Origin: Ornithinimicrobium pekingense DSM 21552 | GTDB lineage: Bacteria > Actinomycetota > Actinomycetes > Actinomycetales > Dermatophilaceae | NCBI RefSeq assembly: GCF_000421185.1 | Contig: NZ_ATWJ01000013.1 | Span: 219,925-283,924, forward strand | DNA: 64,000 bases | Direction: 5' to 3' | Program-made: the position numbers and the translations under genes | In this document: in pieces, positions 8,595 to 17,617 of the stretch | Layout: every line of letters starts with the position of its first letter | Position numbering within the stretch: position 1 is the first letter of the stretch | The notes under the pieces: model-generated | What the model was told of the DNA's origin: nothing | The model's database searches: none | What the model saw: only the letters and a program-made list of their open reading frames with translations

Positions 8595-9953
8595 GCGCCC
8601 GGTCGCGGACGTGGTCCGTGCGGGCGTGCTCTCCTCGGGCGTGCTCTCCTCGGGCGCGGTGTCCCGCCGGGGCGGACGCGTGACCAGGGGCAGGGCGACG
8701 CCGACCAGGGCGAGGATGCCGACGACGGTGAAGCCCAGCGTGTAGGCCTGGTCGTCGCCGACGAGCCAGGAGATGAGCAGCGGACCGGCGACCCCGCCGA
8801 TCGACCAGCCGATGAGCATGAGCCCGTAGATGGCCCCCGAGTACCGGACCCCGAAGAAGTCGCTGGCGGTGGAGGGCAGGGTGCCGAAGGCGCCGCCGTA
8901 GCAGAGGTAGATCACGGCCGCGAGAACGCAGAAAAGCACCACGTCGGAGGTGTGCGGGATGGCCAGCAGCGCCAGGCCCTGCAGCCCCAGGATCCCCAGG
9001 AACGCCGGTCGCCGCCCGATCCGGTCGGAGATCGCGGCCCACAGGATGCGCCCTGCTCCGTTGAACAACCCCATCACCCCGACCAGCGTCGCGGCCCCGG
9101 CGGCGCTGAACCCGGCGACGTCGGTAGCCGTGCCGGCGGCGATCGAGACGAAGGAGATGCCGGCGGTGACCGACACGGTGAGGATGAGCGTGAGCAGGTA
9201 CCACTGCGGCGTGCGCATCGCCTCCTGCTGCGTGTAGTCGTGCCCGGCACCCACCGGCTCGGCCTCCGTCTCGGTCTCCTCCTCGGCACCGGACGACTCG
9301 TCCGCAGACTCGTCCGCGGGCTCGGCACCCACGCGGTAGCCCTGCGGCGGGTCGCGAAACACCGACGCACCCAGCAGCCCGGCCACGAGGTAGGCCAGCC
9401 CCAGCCACAGGAACACCTTGGTGGGATAGCGCTGGTAGTCCTCGCTGGCCCCGATCATCGCCTGCGCCAGCGGCGAGGTGATGACCGCGCCGAAGCCGAA
9501 ACCGCCCACGGCGATGCCGGTGATCAGGCCCCGCTTGTCCGGGAACCACTTCTGCAGCATCGAGATCGGGACGATGTAGGCCAGCCCGAGGCCGACCCCG
9601 CCGAGCACGCCATACCCGAGGATGAGCAGCCACAGGTCGCCCGCGTCGCGGGCGAGGCTGGCCAGCATGATGCCCCCGGAGTAGACCGTCACGCCGGCGA
9701 GCGCGACCGGGCGGGGGCCCCGCCGGTCCTGCAGGCGCCCGCCGAGGAAGGTCCCGACGAAGATCATCCCGATCGCGACCTCGAAGGGGATGGCGGCCTG
9801 CACCTTGCTCAGCTCGAAGGCCGACGCCTCGGACTGGAGGGCCTTGGCGAAGGTGCTCCAGGCGTAGACGGCACCGATCGCCAGCTGGACCAGCACCCCG
9901 CCGGCGAGGACCAGCCAACGATGTCCGGAGGGGGTGTCGCTCGCGTCGCTCAT
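8562..9953 (-). CDS. MFS transporter, oxalate/formate antiporter (OFA) family
   Basis: A 463-aa twelve-helix major facilitator. The N-terminal half shows the OFA-type sequence GAVYAWSTFAKAL (about 27-39), a DRRGPRP loop between helices 2 and 3, and LGGVGLGLAYIVP. A long acidic loop (about 205-240) separates the halves. The C-terminus ends with a duplicated EESTP motif encoded by a short direct repeat. RBS AGGAG precedes the ATG. It is the last gene of the formate dehydrogenase operon, 48 nt after the NrfD-like gene, so formate uptake (or exchange) is the likely role; another small carboxylate is possible. Confidence 0.85.
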   Translation of the reverse strand: MSDASDTPSGHRWLVLAGGVLVQLAIGAVYAWSTFAKALQSEASAFELSKVQAAIPFEVAIGMIFVGTFLGGRLQDRRGPRPVALAGVTVYSGGIMLASLARDAGDLWLLILGYGVLGGVGLGLAYIVPISMLQKWFPDKRGLITGIAVGGFGFGAVITSPLAQAMIGASEDYQRYPTKVFLWLGLAYLVAGLLGASVFRDPPQGYRVGAEPADESADESSGAEEETETEAEPVGAGHDYTQQEAMRTPQWYLLTLILTVSVTAGISFVSIAAGTATDVAGFSAAGAATLVGVMGLFNGAGRILWAAISDRIGRRPAFLGILGLQGLALLAIPHTSDVVLFCVLAAVIYLCYGGAFGTLPSTASDFFGVRYSGAIYGLMLIGWSIGGVAGPLLISWLVGDDQAYTLGFTVVGILALVGVALPLVTRPPRRDTAPEESTPEESTPARTTSATGRSRDLEEDPLP

Positions 9954-10001
9954 GCCATCTCCTGGGTGGGCGGACCGGAGGCCGTGGCGGCCGGACCGGG
10001 G

Positions 10002-11144
10002 TTACCGGACGGTGACGATGCTGTCGTGGACGGCACCCTGGGCCCGGCGCTGCTCCAGGCGGCGCTTCTGGGGACCGACGGTGTAGCGGGGGTCGCGCGC
10101 GGACTCCATACCGGCCTCGACGACGCCGAAGCGGGTGAGCGCCGACGCGGCGGCGAGGGCGACCCCGGAGGCCACCGACACCAGGCGGCTGCGGCCGGCC
10201 AGCAGGGTGCCGAGGCCGCCGGCGACGGTCAGGAGCCTGGCCAGGCGCAGCGTGCGGCCGGCCTTGCCGGTCTCCAGCGGCTCGACGAGCTCGAGGCCGT
10301 GCAGGTGCTGCTCGAGCCGCTGCATGGCGACGAGGTCGGTGGCCGCCCCGATGAGGGCGAAGCGTCGGGCCGGACCGGCCTCGGTCACCGGGCTGAGCGC
10401 CATCTGCACCCCGCCGGAGGCCATCGCGGCCGAGGCGACGAAGACGAAGGGCAGCTGCGAGCGGCTCTCGAACCAGACGGGCGTGACGGTGTCGGACAGC
10501 AGCACCGCCGTGTATGCGGCCAGGGGCGGGGCGAAGAGCGCCTGCCCCGCCGCCGCCGGCGCGTCCATCAGCGCGAGCGTGCGCTGGGCCGTGCCGAGCA
10601 CGCCGCGCTCGGGCACGTCGACCGCCCGGGCCACCTCCGCGGCCGTCGCCACCCCGGCGAAGGCGGCGTAGCCGGACAGGATCCAGGTGCCCACGCTCAT
10701 CGGCGAGGTCAGCTTGACGGTGCGCAGCATGTTGAGGAAGCGTTCGGGCCTCCCCAGGTCGGCGACGAGGGCCGCCCCGCTGAGGACCACGGCGGTCATC
10801 GCGGTGTAGCGGCTGTTGCGGCGCAGCACGTGCCGGCCGGTCGCCGCCGCTCCCGTGGCGATGAGTCCGGAGCCCGCCGCGACGCCGCCCAGGAAGAGGT
10901 AGAGCGGGATCTCGTGCTTCCAGGGCACCGGCTTGATGACCGGCTGGCCGTAGTAGTCGGAGAACTCGGCGTCGGGCACCGCCGGGGCCTCGCGGCGTCC
11001 TCCCCCGTCCCGGTTCAGCCAGCTCCGGCCGGTGCGGGCCAGGTCGCGGGCCGCGCCCGTGGCGTGGCCGCGCACGGAGCTCCGCCGGCGGCGCCGACCC
11101 CCCTCCTCCGGCGGGCGGTAGCTGTCGAACCTCGAGGTGGTCAC
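10002..11144 (-). CDS. NrfD/PsrC-like membrane subunit of formate dehydrogenase
   Basis: A 380-aa polytopic protein with an Arg-rich N-terminal tail (about 10-50), then PVPWKHEIPLYLFLGG (about 75-90), the entry to the first NrfD helix, and about eight membrane helices. NrfD-type subunits anchor Fe-S/molybdenum enzymes and exchange electrons with the quinone pool without haem. The GTG start (11142-11144) overlaps the stop of the iron-sulfur subunit as GTGA. The operon position makes it the third subunit of the formate dehydrogenase, in place of the cytochrome b subunit of the E. coli enzyme. Confidence 0.85.
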   Translation of the reverse strand: MTTSRFDSYRPPEEGGRRRRRSSVRGHATGAARDLARTGRSWLNRDGGGRREAPAVPDAEFSDYYGQPVIKPVPWKHEIPLYLFLGGVAAGSGLIATGAAATGRHVLRRNSRYTAMTAVVLSGAALVADLGRPERFLNMLRTVKLTSPMSVGTWILSGYAAFAGVATAAEVARAVDVPERGVLGTAQRTLALMDAPAAAGQALFAPPLAAYTAVLLSDTVTPVWFESRSQLPFVFVASAAMASGGVQMALSPVTEAGPARRFALIGAATDLVAMQRLEQHLHGLELVEPLETGKAGRTLRLARLLTVAGGLGTLLAGRSRLVSVASGVALAAASALTRFGVVEAGMESARDPRYTVGPQKRRLEQRRAQGAVHDSIVTVR

Positions 11145-12292
11145 GGGCGTCTCCCGACGAAGGCCAGCGCCGCCGCACCGAGCAACCCCACCCCGGCCAG
11201 GCCGGCCTTGCGGAACATCTCGGCCAGCTTCGCCGTGGGGACCACCGGGTCCGGCGGCAGGCCGTAGACCTCGGGCTCGTCGAGCAGGAGGAACACCGAC
11301 CCGGTGCCGCCGACGCCGTCGTCGTCGTTGGCGCCGTAGAGCCGGGCCTCGGTAAAACCCTGCTCGTGCAGCTCGGTCACGCGCTCCCGGGCGATGTCGA
11401 CCATCTCCTGGCGCGTGCCGAAGCGGATCGAGGTGGTCGGGCAGGTCTGGGCGCAGGCGGGCGTCTGGTCGTCGGTGAGCCGGTCGTAGCACAGCGTGCA
11501 CTTCTGGGCGATGCCGACGTCGGGCACGTGCCCGTCCTCCCGCACGGAGACGGCCGCGTCGGTGCGCCGCTCGATGACCCCGAACGGGCAGGCCCCCACG
11601 CAGTAGCCGCAGCCGTTGCAGACGTCGGCCTGGACGACCACCGTGCCGTGCTCGCTGCGGAAGAGCGCACCGGTGGGGCAGACGTCGAGACAGCCGGCGT
11701 GGGTGCAGTGCTTGCACACGTCGGAGGCCATGAGCCAGCGGAAGTCCGGCAGGGCGCCGACCATCGGCGTGCCGTCGACGGTGGTCCCCGGGCTCGCCGC
11801 GCCCGAGGCGCCGGCCGTGCCGGCCGCGATGGACGTGCCGGCCCGGCTCGCCGTGCTGGACGCGAGCATGTCGCGCAGGTCGGGGCCGTGCCCGTCCGCC
11901 GGGGCGGGCGGGGTCCCGTAGCCGGCGGGCGAGCCCCCGGCCGGGGCACCGCCGACGGCTGCCGGGGGCGCCCCCATCCCCGGCATCCCCAGCTCGACCA
12001 ACCGACGCCCCGACTCCCGCGCCTCGGCGATCCGCTCGCGGCTCTGCTCCACGAAGGCGACGTGCCGCCAGGTGCTCGCGCCCAGCCCGCCGGTGTTGTC
12101 GTAGGAGTTGGCGCTGAGGGTCAGCCCGTCGAGCGGGATCGCGTTCCACTCCTTGCACGCCACCTCGCAGGCCTTGCACCCGATGCAGATCGAGGTGTCG
12201 GTGAAGAAGCCCTTGCGCTCGGGAGCCTCCTGCCAGCCCGCGTCGGGGGCCGGGTCGGTCCGCCCGGCCAGCTGGCGTGCGAGGTAGCCCAT
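11141..12292 (-). CDS. Formate dehydrogenase iron-sulfur (beta) subunit
   Basis: A 383-aa ferredoxin-like subunit with four cysteine clusters: CIGCKACEVACKEWN (36-50), CKHCTHAGCLDVCPTGA, CNGCGYCVGACPFG and CTLCYDRL...CAQTCPT. These fit four [4Fe-4S] centres that pass electrons from FdhA to the membrane subunit. A C-terminal hydrophobic helix (about 360-378) may anchor it. A Gly/Ala/Pro-rich stretch of about 80 residues (about 95-175) interrupts the domain between the first and second clusters, which is unusual. The ATG overlaps the fdhA stop (TGATG). Translation is therefore coupled through the operon. Confidence 0.92.
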   Translation of the reverse strand: MGYLARQLAGRTDPAPDAGWQEAPERKGFFTDTSICIGCKACEVACKEWNAIPLDGLTLSANSYDNTGGLGASTWRHVAFVEQSRERIAEARESGRRLVELGMPGMGAPPAAVGGAPAGGSPAGYGTPPAPADGHGPDLRDMLASSTASRAGTSIAAGTAGASGAASPGTTVDGTPMVGALPDFRWLMASDVCKHCTHAGCLDVCPTGALFRSEHGTVVVQADVCNGCGYCVGACPFGVIERRTDAAVSVREDGHVPDVGIAQKCTLCYDRLTDDQTPACAQTCPTTSIRFGTRQEMVDIARERVTELHEQGFTEARLYGANDDDGVGGTGSVFLLLDEPEVYGLPPDPVVPTAKLAEMFRKAGLAGVGLLGAAALAFVGRRP

Positions 12293-15200
12293 CAACCCGT
12301 TCCTTCCGTGTCGGCCGTCGCGCTGGTGGAGCCGGTCTCCCCGGGAGCGCCCGCCGCGGCCCGGCGTCGCGCCATCTCCGGCGGCACCTCGTCGACGCGC
12401 TCGTGGGCGGTGGCGGCGGTGGTGCCCGCCCGGGACTGGTACTCCGAGACGAGGCGGAGCAGCTCCTCGCCGCGCGGGCGCCGCCCGGGCCGGATGTCGC
12501 AGGAGGCGACCTTGGACTCCTGGATGTGCACGTTGGGGTCGAGCACCACGCCGAGCAGGTCGTTGGCGGAGTCGCCCTCGACCACGGCGTCCCGGCCGAT
12601 GCCCCAGTGGTAGGGCAGCCCGATCTGGTGCAGGGTGCGGCCGGCGATCGTCAGCGGGCGGACCCGGTCGGTGACCAGGACACGGGCCTCGATGGCGCTG
12701 CGCGCCGAGATGATCGTGGCCCACCCGCCGTTCTCCAGCCCGACCTCCTGGGCGAGCTCGGGCGAGACCTCGCAGAACATCTCGGGCTGCAGCTCGGACA
12801 GGTAGGGCAGCCAGCGGCTCATCCCGCCGGCCGTGTGGTGCTCGGTGAGACGGTAGGTGGTGAAGACGTAGGGGTAGACGTCGCTGCCCGGCTCCTCGCC
12901 CGAGGGGCTCCACAGGTTGTCCTTGCGCGGGAAGATCAGCCGGCTGGGGTTGCGCTGCTGGGCGTAGAGCGGGTTGTCGACGGGCGACTCCTGCGCCTCG
13001 TAGTGCGTGGGCAGCGGTCCGTCGACCATGCCCTTGGGCGCGAAGAGCCAGCCCTTGCCGTCGGCCTGCATGATGAACGGGTCGTCACCGGCCAGGGCGG
13101 CCGGGCCACCGTCGTCGGGGGCCGGGCGGAAGGACGGGTCGCGGTCGACCGGGAAGTCGGGGACGTCCTTGCCGACCCACCGGCCCGCCTCCTCGTCCCA
13201 CCAGACGTACTTCTTGCGCTCGCTCCAGGGCCGCCCCTGCGGGTCGGCCGAGGCACGGTTGTAGAGGATGCGCCGGTTCATCGGCCAGGCCCAGCCCCAC
13301 TGGGCGGCCACCTCGTCCTGCTCGTGCCGGGGCACCCGGTTGGCCGACCGGTTGACCCCGCCGGCGAAGACACCGGTGTAGATCCAGCAGCCGCCGGACG
13401 TCGAGCCGTCGGCCCGCATCTGCGTGAAGGAGCTCAGCAGCTCGCCGGCCTTCTCCCCGGTCAGGTGGGAACCGTTGATCTCGCGCAGGACGGCCTCGCC
13501 GTCGACCTCGCCGTGCTCGTCCTGGGGGTAGTCCCAGGTCAGGTCGAGCAACGGACGGTCGCGCTCGTCCGTCGAGCCGGCGAGCTTGTCGCGCATCCGC
13601 CGGCCCAGCTCGTAGAAGAAGTCGAGCTCGCTCTGCGCCTCGCCCGGCGGCCGGACCGCCTGGTGGCGCCACTGCAGCATCCGCTGCGTCTGGGTGAACG
13701 TCCCGGACTTCTCCACGTGGGTCGCCGCGGGCAGGAAGAACACCTCGGTCTGGATGTCCTCGGTGCGCACCTCGCCCGTGGCGATCTCCGGGGAGTCCTT
13801 CCAGAAGGTGGCGGTCTCGATGAGCTGGAGGTCGCGGACCACCAGCCACTTCAGGTGGCCCAGCGCGAGCCGCTGCATCCGCGCGTGGGCCGAGCCCACC
13901 GCCGGGTTCTGGCCGACGACGAAGTAGCCCTCGACCTCGCCGTCGAGCATCGCCATGGTCGTCTGGTAGGTGCCGTGGGCTCCCGTCAGGCGCGGCAGGT
14001 AGTCGAAGCAGAAGTCGTTGTCCGGGGTGGCGGCGTCGCCGAACCAGGCCTTGAGCAGGCTGGCGGTGTAGGCCGGGGACTCCGTCCAGAAGCCCTTCTG
14101 CAGCGGCGAGGCGATCTGGGACAGGTAGTCCTCGAGCGTGTCGTGCTCGCCGGCCACCGGCATCGGCAGGTAGCCGGGCAGCAGGTTGAACAGCGTCGGG
14201 ATGTCGGTCGAGCCCTGGATGCTGGCGTGCCCGCGCAGGGCCATGATGCCGCCGCCGGGGCGGCCCATGTTGCCCATGAGCAGCTGCAGGATGGCGGCCG
14301 CGCGGATGAACTGGGCCCCGAGGCTGTGCTGGGTCCAGCCCAGCGCGTAGGCGAAGCAGGTCGTGCGCTCACGCCCGGAGTTGTCCGTGATCGCGCGGGC
14401 GACCTCGTAGAACTGCTCCTCGGGTATGCCGCACACGTCGCGGACCATCTGCGGCGTGTACCGGCGGTAGTGCCGCTTGAGGATCTGGAAGACGGTCCGG
14501 GGGTGCTGCAGGGTCTCGTCCCGCACCACGCGTGCGTGCTCCAGGGGGGCGCCGTACGAGCCCAGCTCCTGTCCCGCGGCCCGGGCGCGCGTGCGCGACT
14601 CCGGCTCGTCGTCACCGGCCGGTTCCTGGATCTCGCCGTCGGTGTCCGCCCGCGCCTCGTAGGCCCAGGAGGCGTTGTCGTAGGTGCCGGTGCGCGGGTC
14701 GTAGCCGGAGAACACGCCGTCGAGGTCCTCGGTGTCCACGAAGTCCTCGTTGACCAGGGTCGCGGCGTTGGTGTAGGCGACGACGTAGTCGTGGAAGTAC
14801 AGGTCGTTGCTCAGGACGTGGTTGATGATCGCGCCGAGCAGGACCACGTCGGTACCCGCCCGCACGGGGACGTGCGTGTCAGCGATCGCCGAGGTGCGGG
14901 TGAAGCGGGGGTCGATGTGGATGACGCGCGCACCGCGGGCCTTGGCCTCAGAGACCCACTGGAAGCCCACGGGGTGGCACTCGGCCATGTTGGACCCCTG
15001 GATCACCACGCAGTCGGCGTTGGCCATGTCCTGCAGGGCCTGGGTCGCACCGCCGCGCCCGAACGAGGCTCCCAGACTGGGAACCGTGGAGCTGTGTCAT
15101 ATCCGGGCCTGGTTCTCGATCTGGATCGCCCCCGACGCCGTGTACAGCTTCTTCATGAGGTAGTTCTCCTCGTTGTCGAGGGTGGCTCCCCCGAGCGAGG

Positions 15201-15669
15201 CGATCCCCATGGTCCGGCGGACCCGGCGGCCCTTGGAGTCGAGCTCCTGCCAGGTGTTGCGGCGGGACTCCAGGTAGCGCTCGGCGATCATGTCGATCGC
15301 CGTGTCCCGGTCGAGACGCTGCCACTGCGTGCCGCCGGGTGGTCGGTAGAGCACGTGCGTCTGGCGGGACGGGCTGTTGACCAGCTGCTCGCTGGCGGCG
15401 CCCTTGGGGCACAGGCGGCCCCTGCTGACCGGCGAGTCCGGGTCGCCCTCGATCTGCACGACCTTCTCGTCCTTGACGAAGACCTTCTGCCCGCATCCCA
15501 CCGCGCAGTAGGGGCAGACGCTCTGGACCACCCGGTCCGAGGTGGAGGTGCGTGGCGTCACCTCGCGCGTGCGGCGTGAGGTGACCGAGGCTCCCCGTCC
15601 GAGCAGGTCACCGGTCGCCAGCTGCCGCAGCACGGGCCAGCCCAGGAAGGTCGAGTCCTTGCGTGCCAT
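12292..15669 (-). CDS. Selenocysteine formate dehydrogenase, alpha subunit
   Basis: A 1125-aa molybdopterin oxidoreductase that oxidises formate to CO2. It appears as two open frames split by an in-frame UGA at 15099-15097. The sequence across it (ENQARI-U-HSSTVPSLG) matches the Sec site of FdnG/FdhF, so residue 191 is read as Sec. Cys52, Cys55, Cys59 (CPYCAVGC) and Cys87 bind the [4Fe-4S] cluster. GSNMAECHPVGF and later segments match the FDH-N alpha chain. No Tat signal is seen at the N-terminus. The ATG at 15669 is preceded by GAGGCGG. It begins the operon with the iron-sulfur, NrfD-like and transporter genes. Confidence 0.93.
15067..15099 (-). promoter_or_regulatory. Sec UGA codon and bacterial SECIS hairpin in fdhA
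   Basis: After the UGA (15099-15097) a hairpin forms from bases +12 to +30 (15085-15067). GGUUCCCA pairs with UGGGAGCC, with one U-G wobble, around a GUC tip. GGUU at +12 to +15 and GUCUG at +20 to +24 fall in the same register as in the E. coli fdhF SECIS as I remember it, where the loop G and U contact SelB. It also encodes the protein downstream of Sec. Confidence 0.88.
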
Positions 15670-15716
15670 GGTCACCGCCGCCTCGTGTCGTGGAACGTCC
15701 GCGTCCGACTGCCCAT

Positions 15717-15801
15717 ACCGTAGCCCGGCCCGCGACGTTCGCCACCCGAGGCGACCCGGGGCCGCCGGACCGTGCGGGCGTACGACATATGGTCGTAGAA
15801 T
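15717..15801. promoter_or_regulatory. Divergent promoter region fdhA / PNPOx gene with palindrome
   Basis: For the plus-strand gene, TAGAAT (15796-15801) is a good -10. Its first bases are the right arm of an inverted repeat TACGAC-ATATG-GTCGTA (15781-15797), so a bound repressor would cover the -10. For fdhA on the minus strand, TACGGT (15722-15717) is a possible -10 with a leader of about 40 nt. The palindrome lies 60 bp upstream of that box and could serve both directions. No regulator of this site is recognised. Confidence 0.5.
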
Positions 15802-15838
15802 GGGGCCACCAGCGTCCCGAAGAGAAGGAGGCGGGAGC

Positions 15839-16270
15839 ATGCAGCAGGTGCGCCCCATGCAGATCCTGTCCGAGGCCGAGTGCTGGGCCCGGCTCGAGGC
15901 GACGGAGTTCGGCCGCATGGCCTACCACCTCGCCGACGAGGTCCACATCGCACCGGTCAACTACGCCGTCACCGACCGACGGCTGGTCTTCCGCACGGCC
16001 GAGGGCTCCAAGCTGCTCGGCGTCGTGATGAACGAGGACGTGGCCTTCGAGATCGACCGCATCGACGACGGCGACGAGCGCGCCTGGAGCGTCATCGCGC
16101 GCGGCAAGGCGCGGATCCTCGAGGGCGAGGAGGCCAGGGCAGCGGACAACCTGCGGCTGCGGCCGTGGGTGTCCTCGGAGAAGCACAACGTGGTCGCGAT
16201 CGACGTCGACGAGGTGAGCGGGCGGGAGTTCCACCTGGCACGCCCCTGGCAGCACATGCTGCCGGACTAG
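15839..16270 (+). CDS. Pyridoxamine 5'-phosphate oxidase-fold protein
   Basis: A 143-aa split-barrel flavin/cofactor-binding protein of the PNPOx-like class common in actinobacteria. The pattern LSEAECWARLEATEFGRMAYHL (start about 10), HIAPVNYAVTDRRLVFRTAEG and VAFEIDRIDD is typical of this family. Members bind FMN, F420 or haem; the ligand cannot be assigned here. RBS AAGGAGGCGGGAGC precedes the ATG at 15839. Control by the palindrome at 15781-15797 seems likely. It is divergent from the formate dehydrogenase operon. Confidence 0.82.
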   Translation: MQQVRPMQILSEAECWARLEATEFGRMAYHLADEVHIAPVNYAVTDRRLVFRTAEGSKLLGVVMNEDVAFEIDRIDDGDERAWSVIARGKARILEGEEARAADNLRLRPWVSSEKHNVVAIDVDEVSGREFHLARPWQHMLPD

Positions 16271-16314
16271 GTGGCTACTGCCGAGGATCCTTCGTAAGCC
16301 ATGGCGCGTTCGGG

Positions 16315-16352
16315 CCGAGCATGCTCGGATCGTTCGGTCGGTGTGCTAGTTT
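16315..16352 (+). promoter_or_regulatory. Promoter of metB-like gene with -35 palindrome
   Basis: CCGAGCATGCTCGG (16315-16328) is a perfect 14-bp palindrome. It covers the -35 region of a promoter whose -10 is TAGTTT (16347-16352). The leader to the ATG at 16389 is about 30 nt with GAGGACC near the start codon. The palindrome may be an operator for a sulfur regulator, or a terminator of the upstream gene. Confidence 0.4.
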
Positions 16353-16388
16353 CGCGGCTCATCCGCCGACGCTTCTCGAGGACCGCTC

Positions 16389-17570
16389 ATGACCACGCCC
16401 CCGACCACCCGGCTCACCCGTGCCGTCCGAGCGGGCATCGACACCGACCCCTCGGAGGGAGCGGTCATCCCGCCGCTGCACCTGTCCTCCACCTACAGCT
16501 TCACCGGTTTCGACGAGCCGCGGCGCTACGACTACTCCCGCTGCGGCAACCCGACCCGGGACGTGCTGGGCGAGGCCCTGGCGACGCTCGAGGGCGGGCA
16601 CGGGGCGACCGTCACCCCCAGCGGGCTCGCGGCCGTCACCCTCGTCTGCTCGCTCCTGCTGGGCCCGGAGGACACTGTGCTCGTGGCCCACGACTGCTAC
16701 GGCGGCAGCTGGCGGCTCTTCGACACCCTCGCCGCCCGCGGGCACCTGCGCTACCGCACCGTCGCCCTGGGTGACCTCGCCGCGGTCGAGGCGGCGCTGG
16801 CCGGCCCGACCCCGCCGGCGGCCGTGTGGCTGGAGACGCCGTCGAACCCGCTGCTGCGGATCACCGACATCGCCGCCGTGTCCGCGCTCGCCCACCGCGC
16901 CGGGGCGCAGGTGGTCGTGGACAACACCTTCCTCTCACCGGTCCTGCAGCGCCCGTTCGAGCACGGTGCCGACCTGGTCGTGCACTCCACGACCAAGTTC
17001 ATCAACGGGCACAGCGACGTGGTGGGCGGCGCCGTCGTGGCCCGCACCGCGTCGCAGCACGAGGCCCTGCAGGACCTGGCCAACGTGCTCGGTCTCGTCG
17101 GCAGCCCCTTCGACGCCTACCAGACGCTGCGCGGCCTGCGGACGCTCCATACCCGGCTGCGGGCCCACGACGAGAACGCGCAGGCGCTCCTCGGCGTGGT
17201 GCTCGGGCACCCCGCCGTCGCGGCGGTCCACCACCCGAGCCTGCCCGACCACCCGGGGCACGCGGTGGCCGCGCGGCAGCAGGACGGCTTCGGCTCGATG
17301 CTCTCCGTGGACCTGGCCGGCGGGGTCCCCGCGGTCCGCGCGTTCGTCGACGGGCTGCGCTGCCTGACGCTGGCCGAGTCGCTGGGTGGCACGGAGAGCC
17401 TGGTCGCGCACCCGGCCACGATGACGCACGCCTCCATGACGCCCGAGGCGCGGGCCGCCGCCGGCATCGGCGAGGGGCTGCTGCGCCTGTCGGTCGGCAT
17501 CGAGCACCCCGACGACCTGCGCGCCGACGTGCGGGCCGCGCTCGACCGGGCGGTGGCGGCCGCCGGCTGA
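16389..17570 (+). CDS. Cystathionine gamma-synthase/lyase-like PLP enzyme
   Basis: A 393-aa member of the Cys/Met metabolism PLP family. It starts TRAVRAGIDTDPSEGAVIPPLHLSSTY as MetB proteins do. The YDYSRCGNPTRD motif (about 45-56) contributes cofactor and substrate contacts, and HSTTKFINGHSDVVGG (about 199) contains the PLP lysine. The reaction is either gamma-replacement of an activated homoserine with cysteine or gamma-elimination of cystathionine; sequence alone does not separate MetB from MccB. It is monocistronic, with a hairpin at 17591-17617 before the convergent acs. Confidence 0.87.
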   Translation: MTTPPTTRLTRAVRAGIDTDPSEGAVIPPLHLSSTYSFTGFDEPRRYDYSRCGNPTRDVLGEALATLEGGHGATVTPSGLAAVTLVCSLLLGPEDTVLVAHDCYGGSWRLFDTLAARGHLRYRTVALGDLAAVEAALAGPTPPAAVWLETPSNPLLRITDIAAVSALAHRAGAQVVVDNTFLSPVLQRPFEHGADLVVHSTTKFINGHSDVVGGAVVARTASQHEALQDLANVLGLVGSPFDAYQTLRGLRTLHTRLRAHDENAQALLGVVLGHPAVAAVHHPSLPDHPGHAVAARQQDGFGSMLSVDLAGGVPAVRAFVDGLRCLTLAESLGGTESLVAHPATMTHASMTPEARAAAGIGEGLLRLSVGIEHPDDLRADVRAALDRAVAAAG

Positions 17571-17590
17571 CCGGCCGACCGGCTAGGACT

Positions 17591-17617
17591 CAGCCCCGCC
17601 GGCCACTCGCGGGGCTG
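17591..17617. terminator. Bidirectional hairpin between metB-like gene and acs
   Basis: CAGCCCCGC (17591-17599) pairs perfectly with GCGGGGCTG (17609-17617) around a 9-nt loop. It sits between two convergent genes, directly abutting the acs stop codon. There is no U tract, as is common for actinobacterial terminators. Confidence 0.7.

Noticed and set aside
12277..15579. A 1100-codon open frame on the plus strand opposite fdhA.
   Set aside because: High GC with G/C third positions keeps the antisense frame open. It has no homology-like motifs and is wholly explained by the formate dehydrogenase gene.
12292..15918. fdhA as a broken or frameshifted pseudogene of two pieces.
   Set aside because: The break is a single in-frame UGA at the known Sec site, followed by a SECIS hairpin, with the complete Sec machinery next to it.
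16389..16389. SAM or cobalamin riboswitch upstream of the MetB-like gene.
   Set aside because: The leader after the -10 box is only about 30 nt, too short for a known riboswitch.
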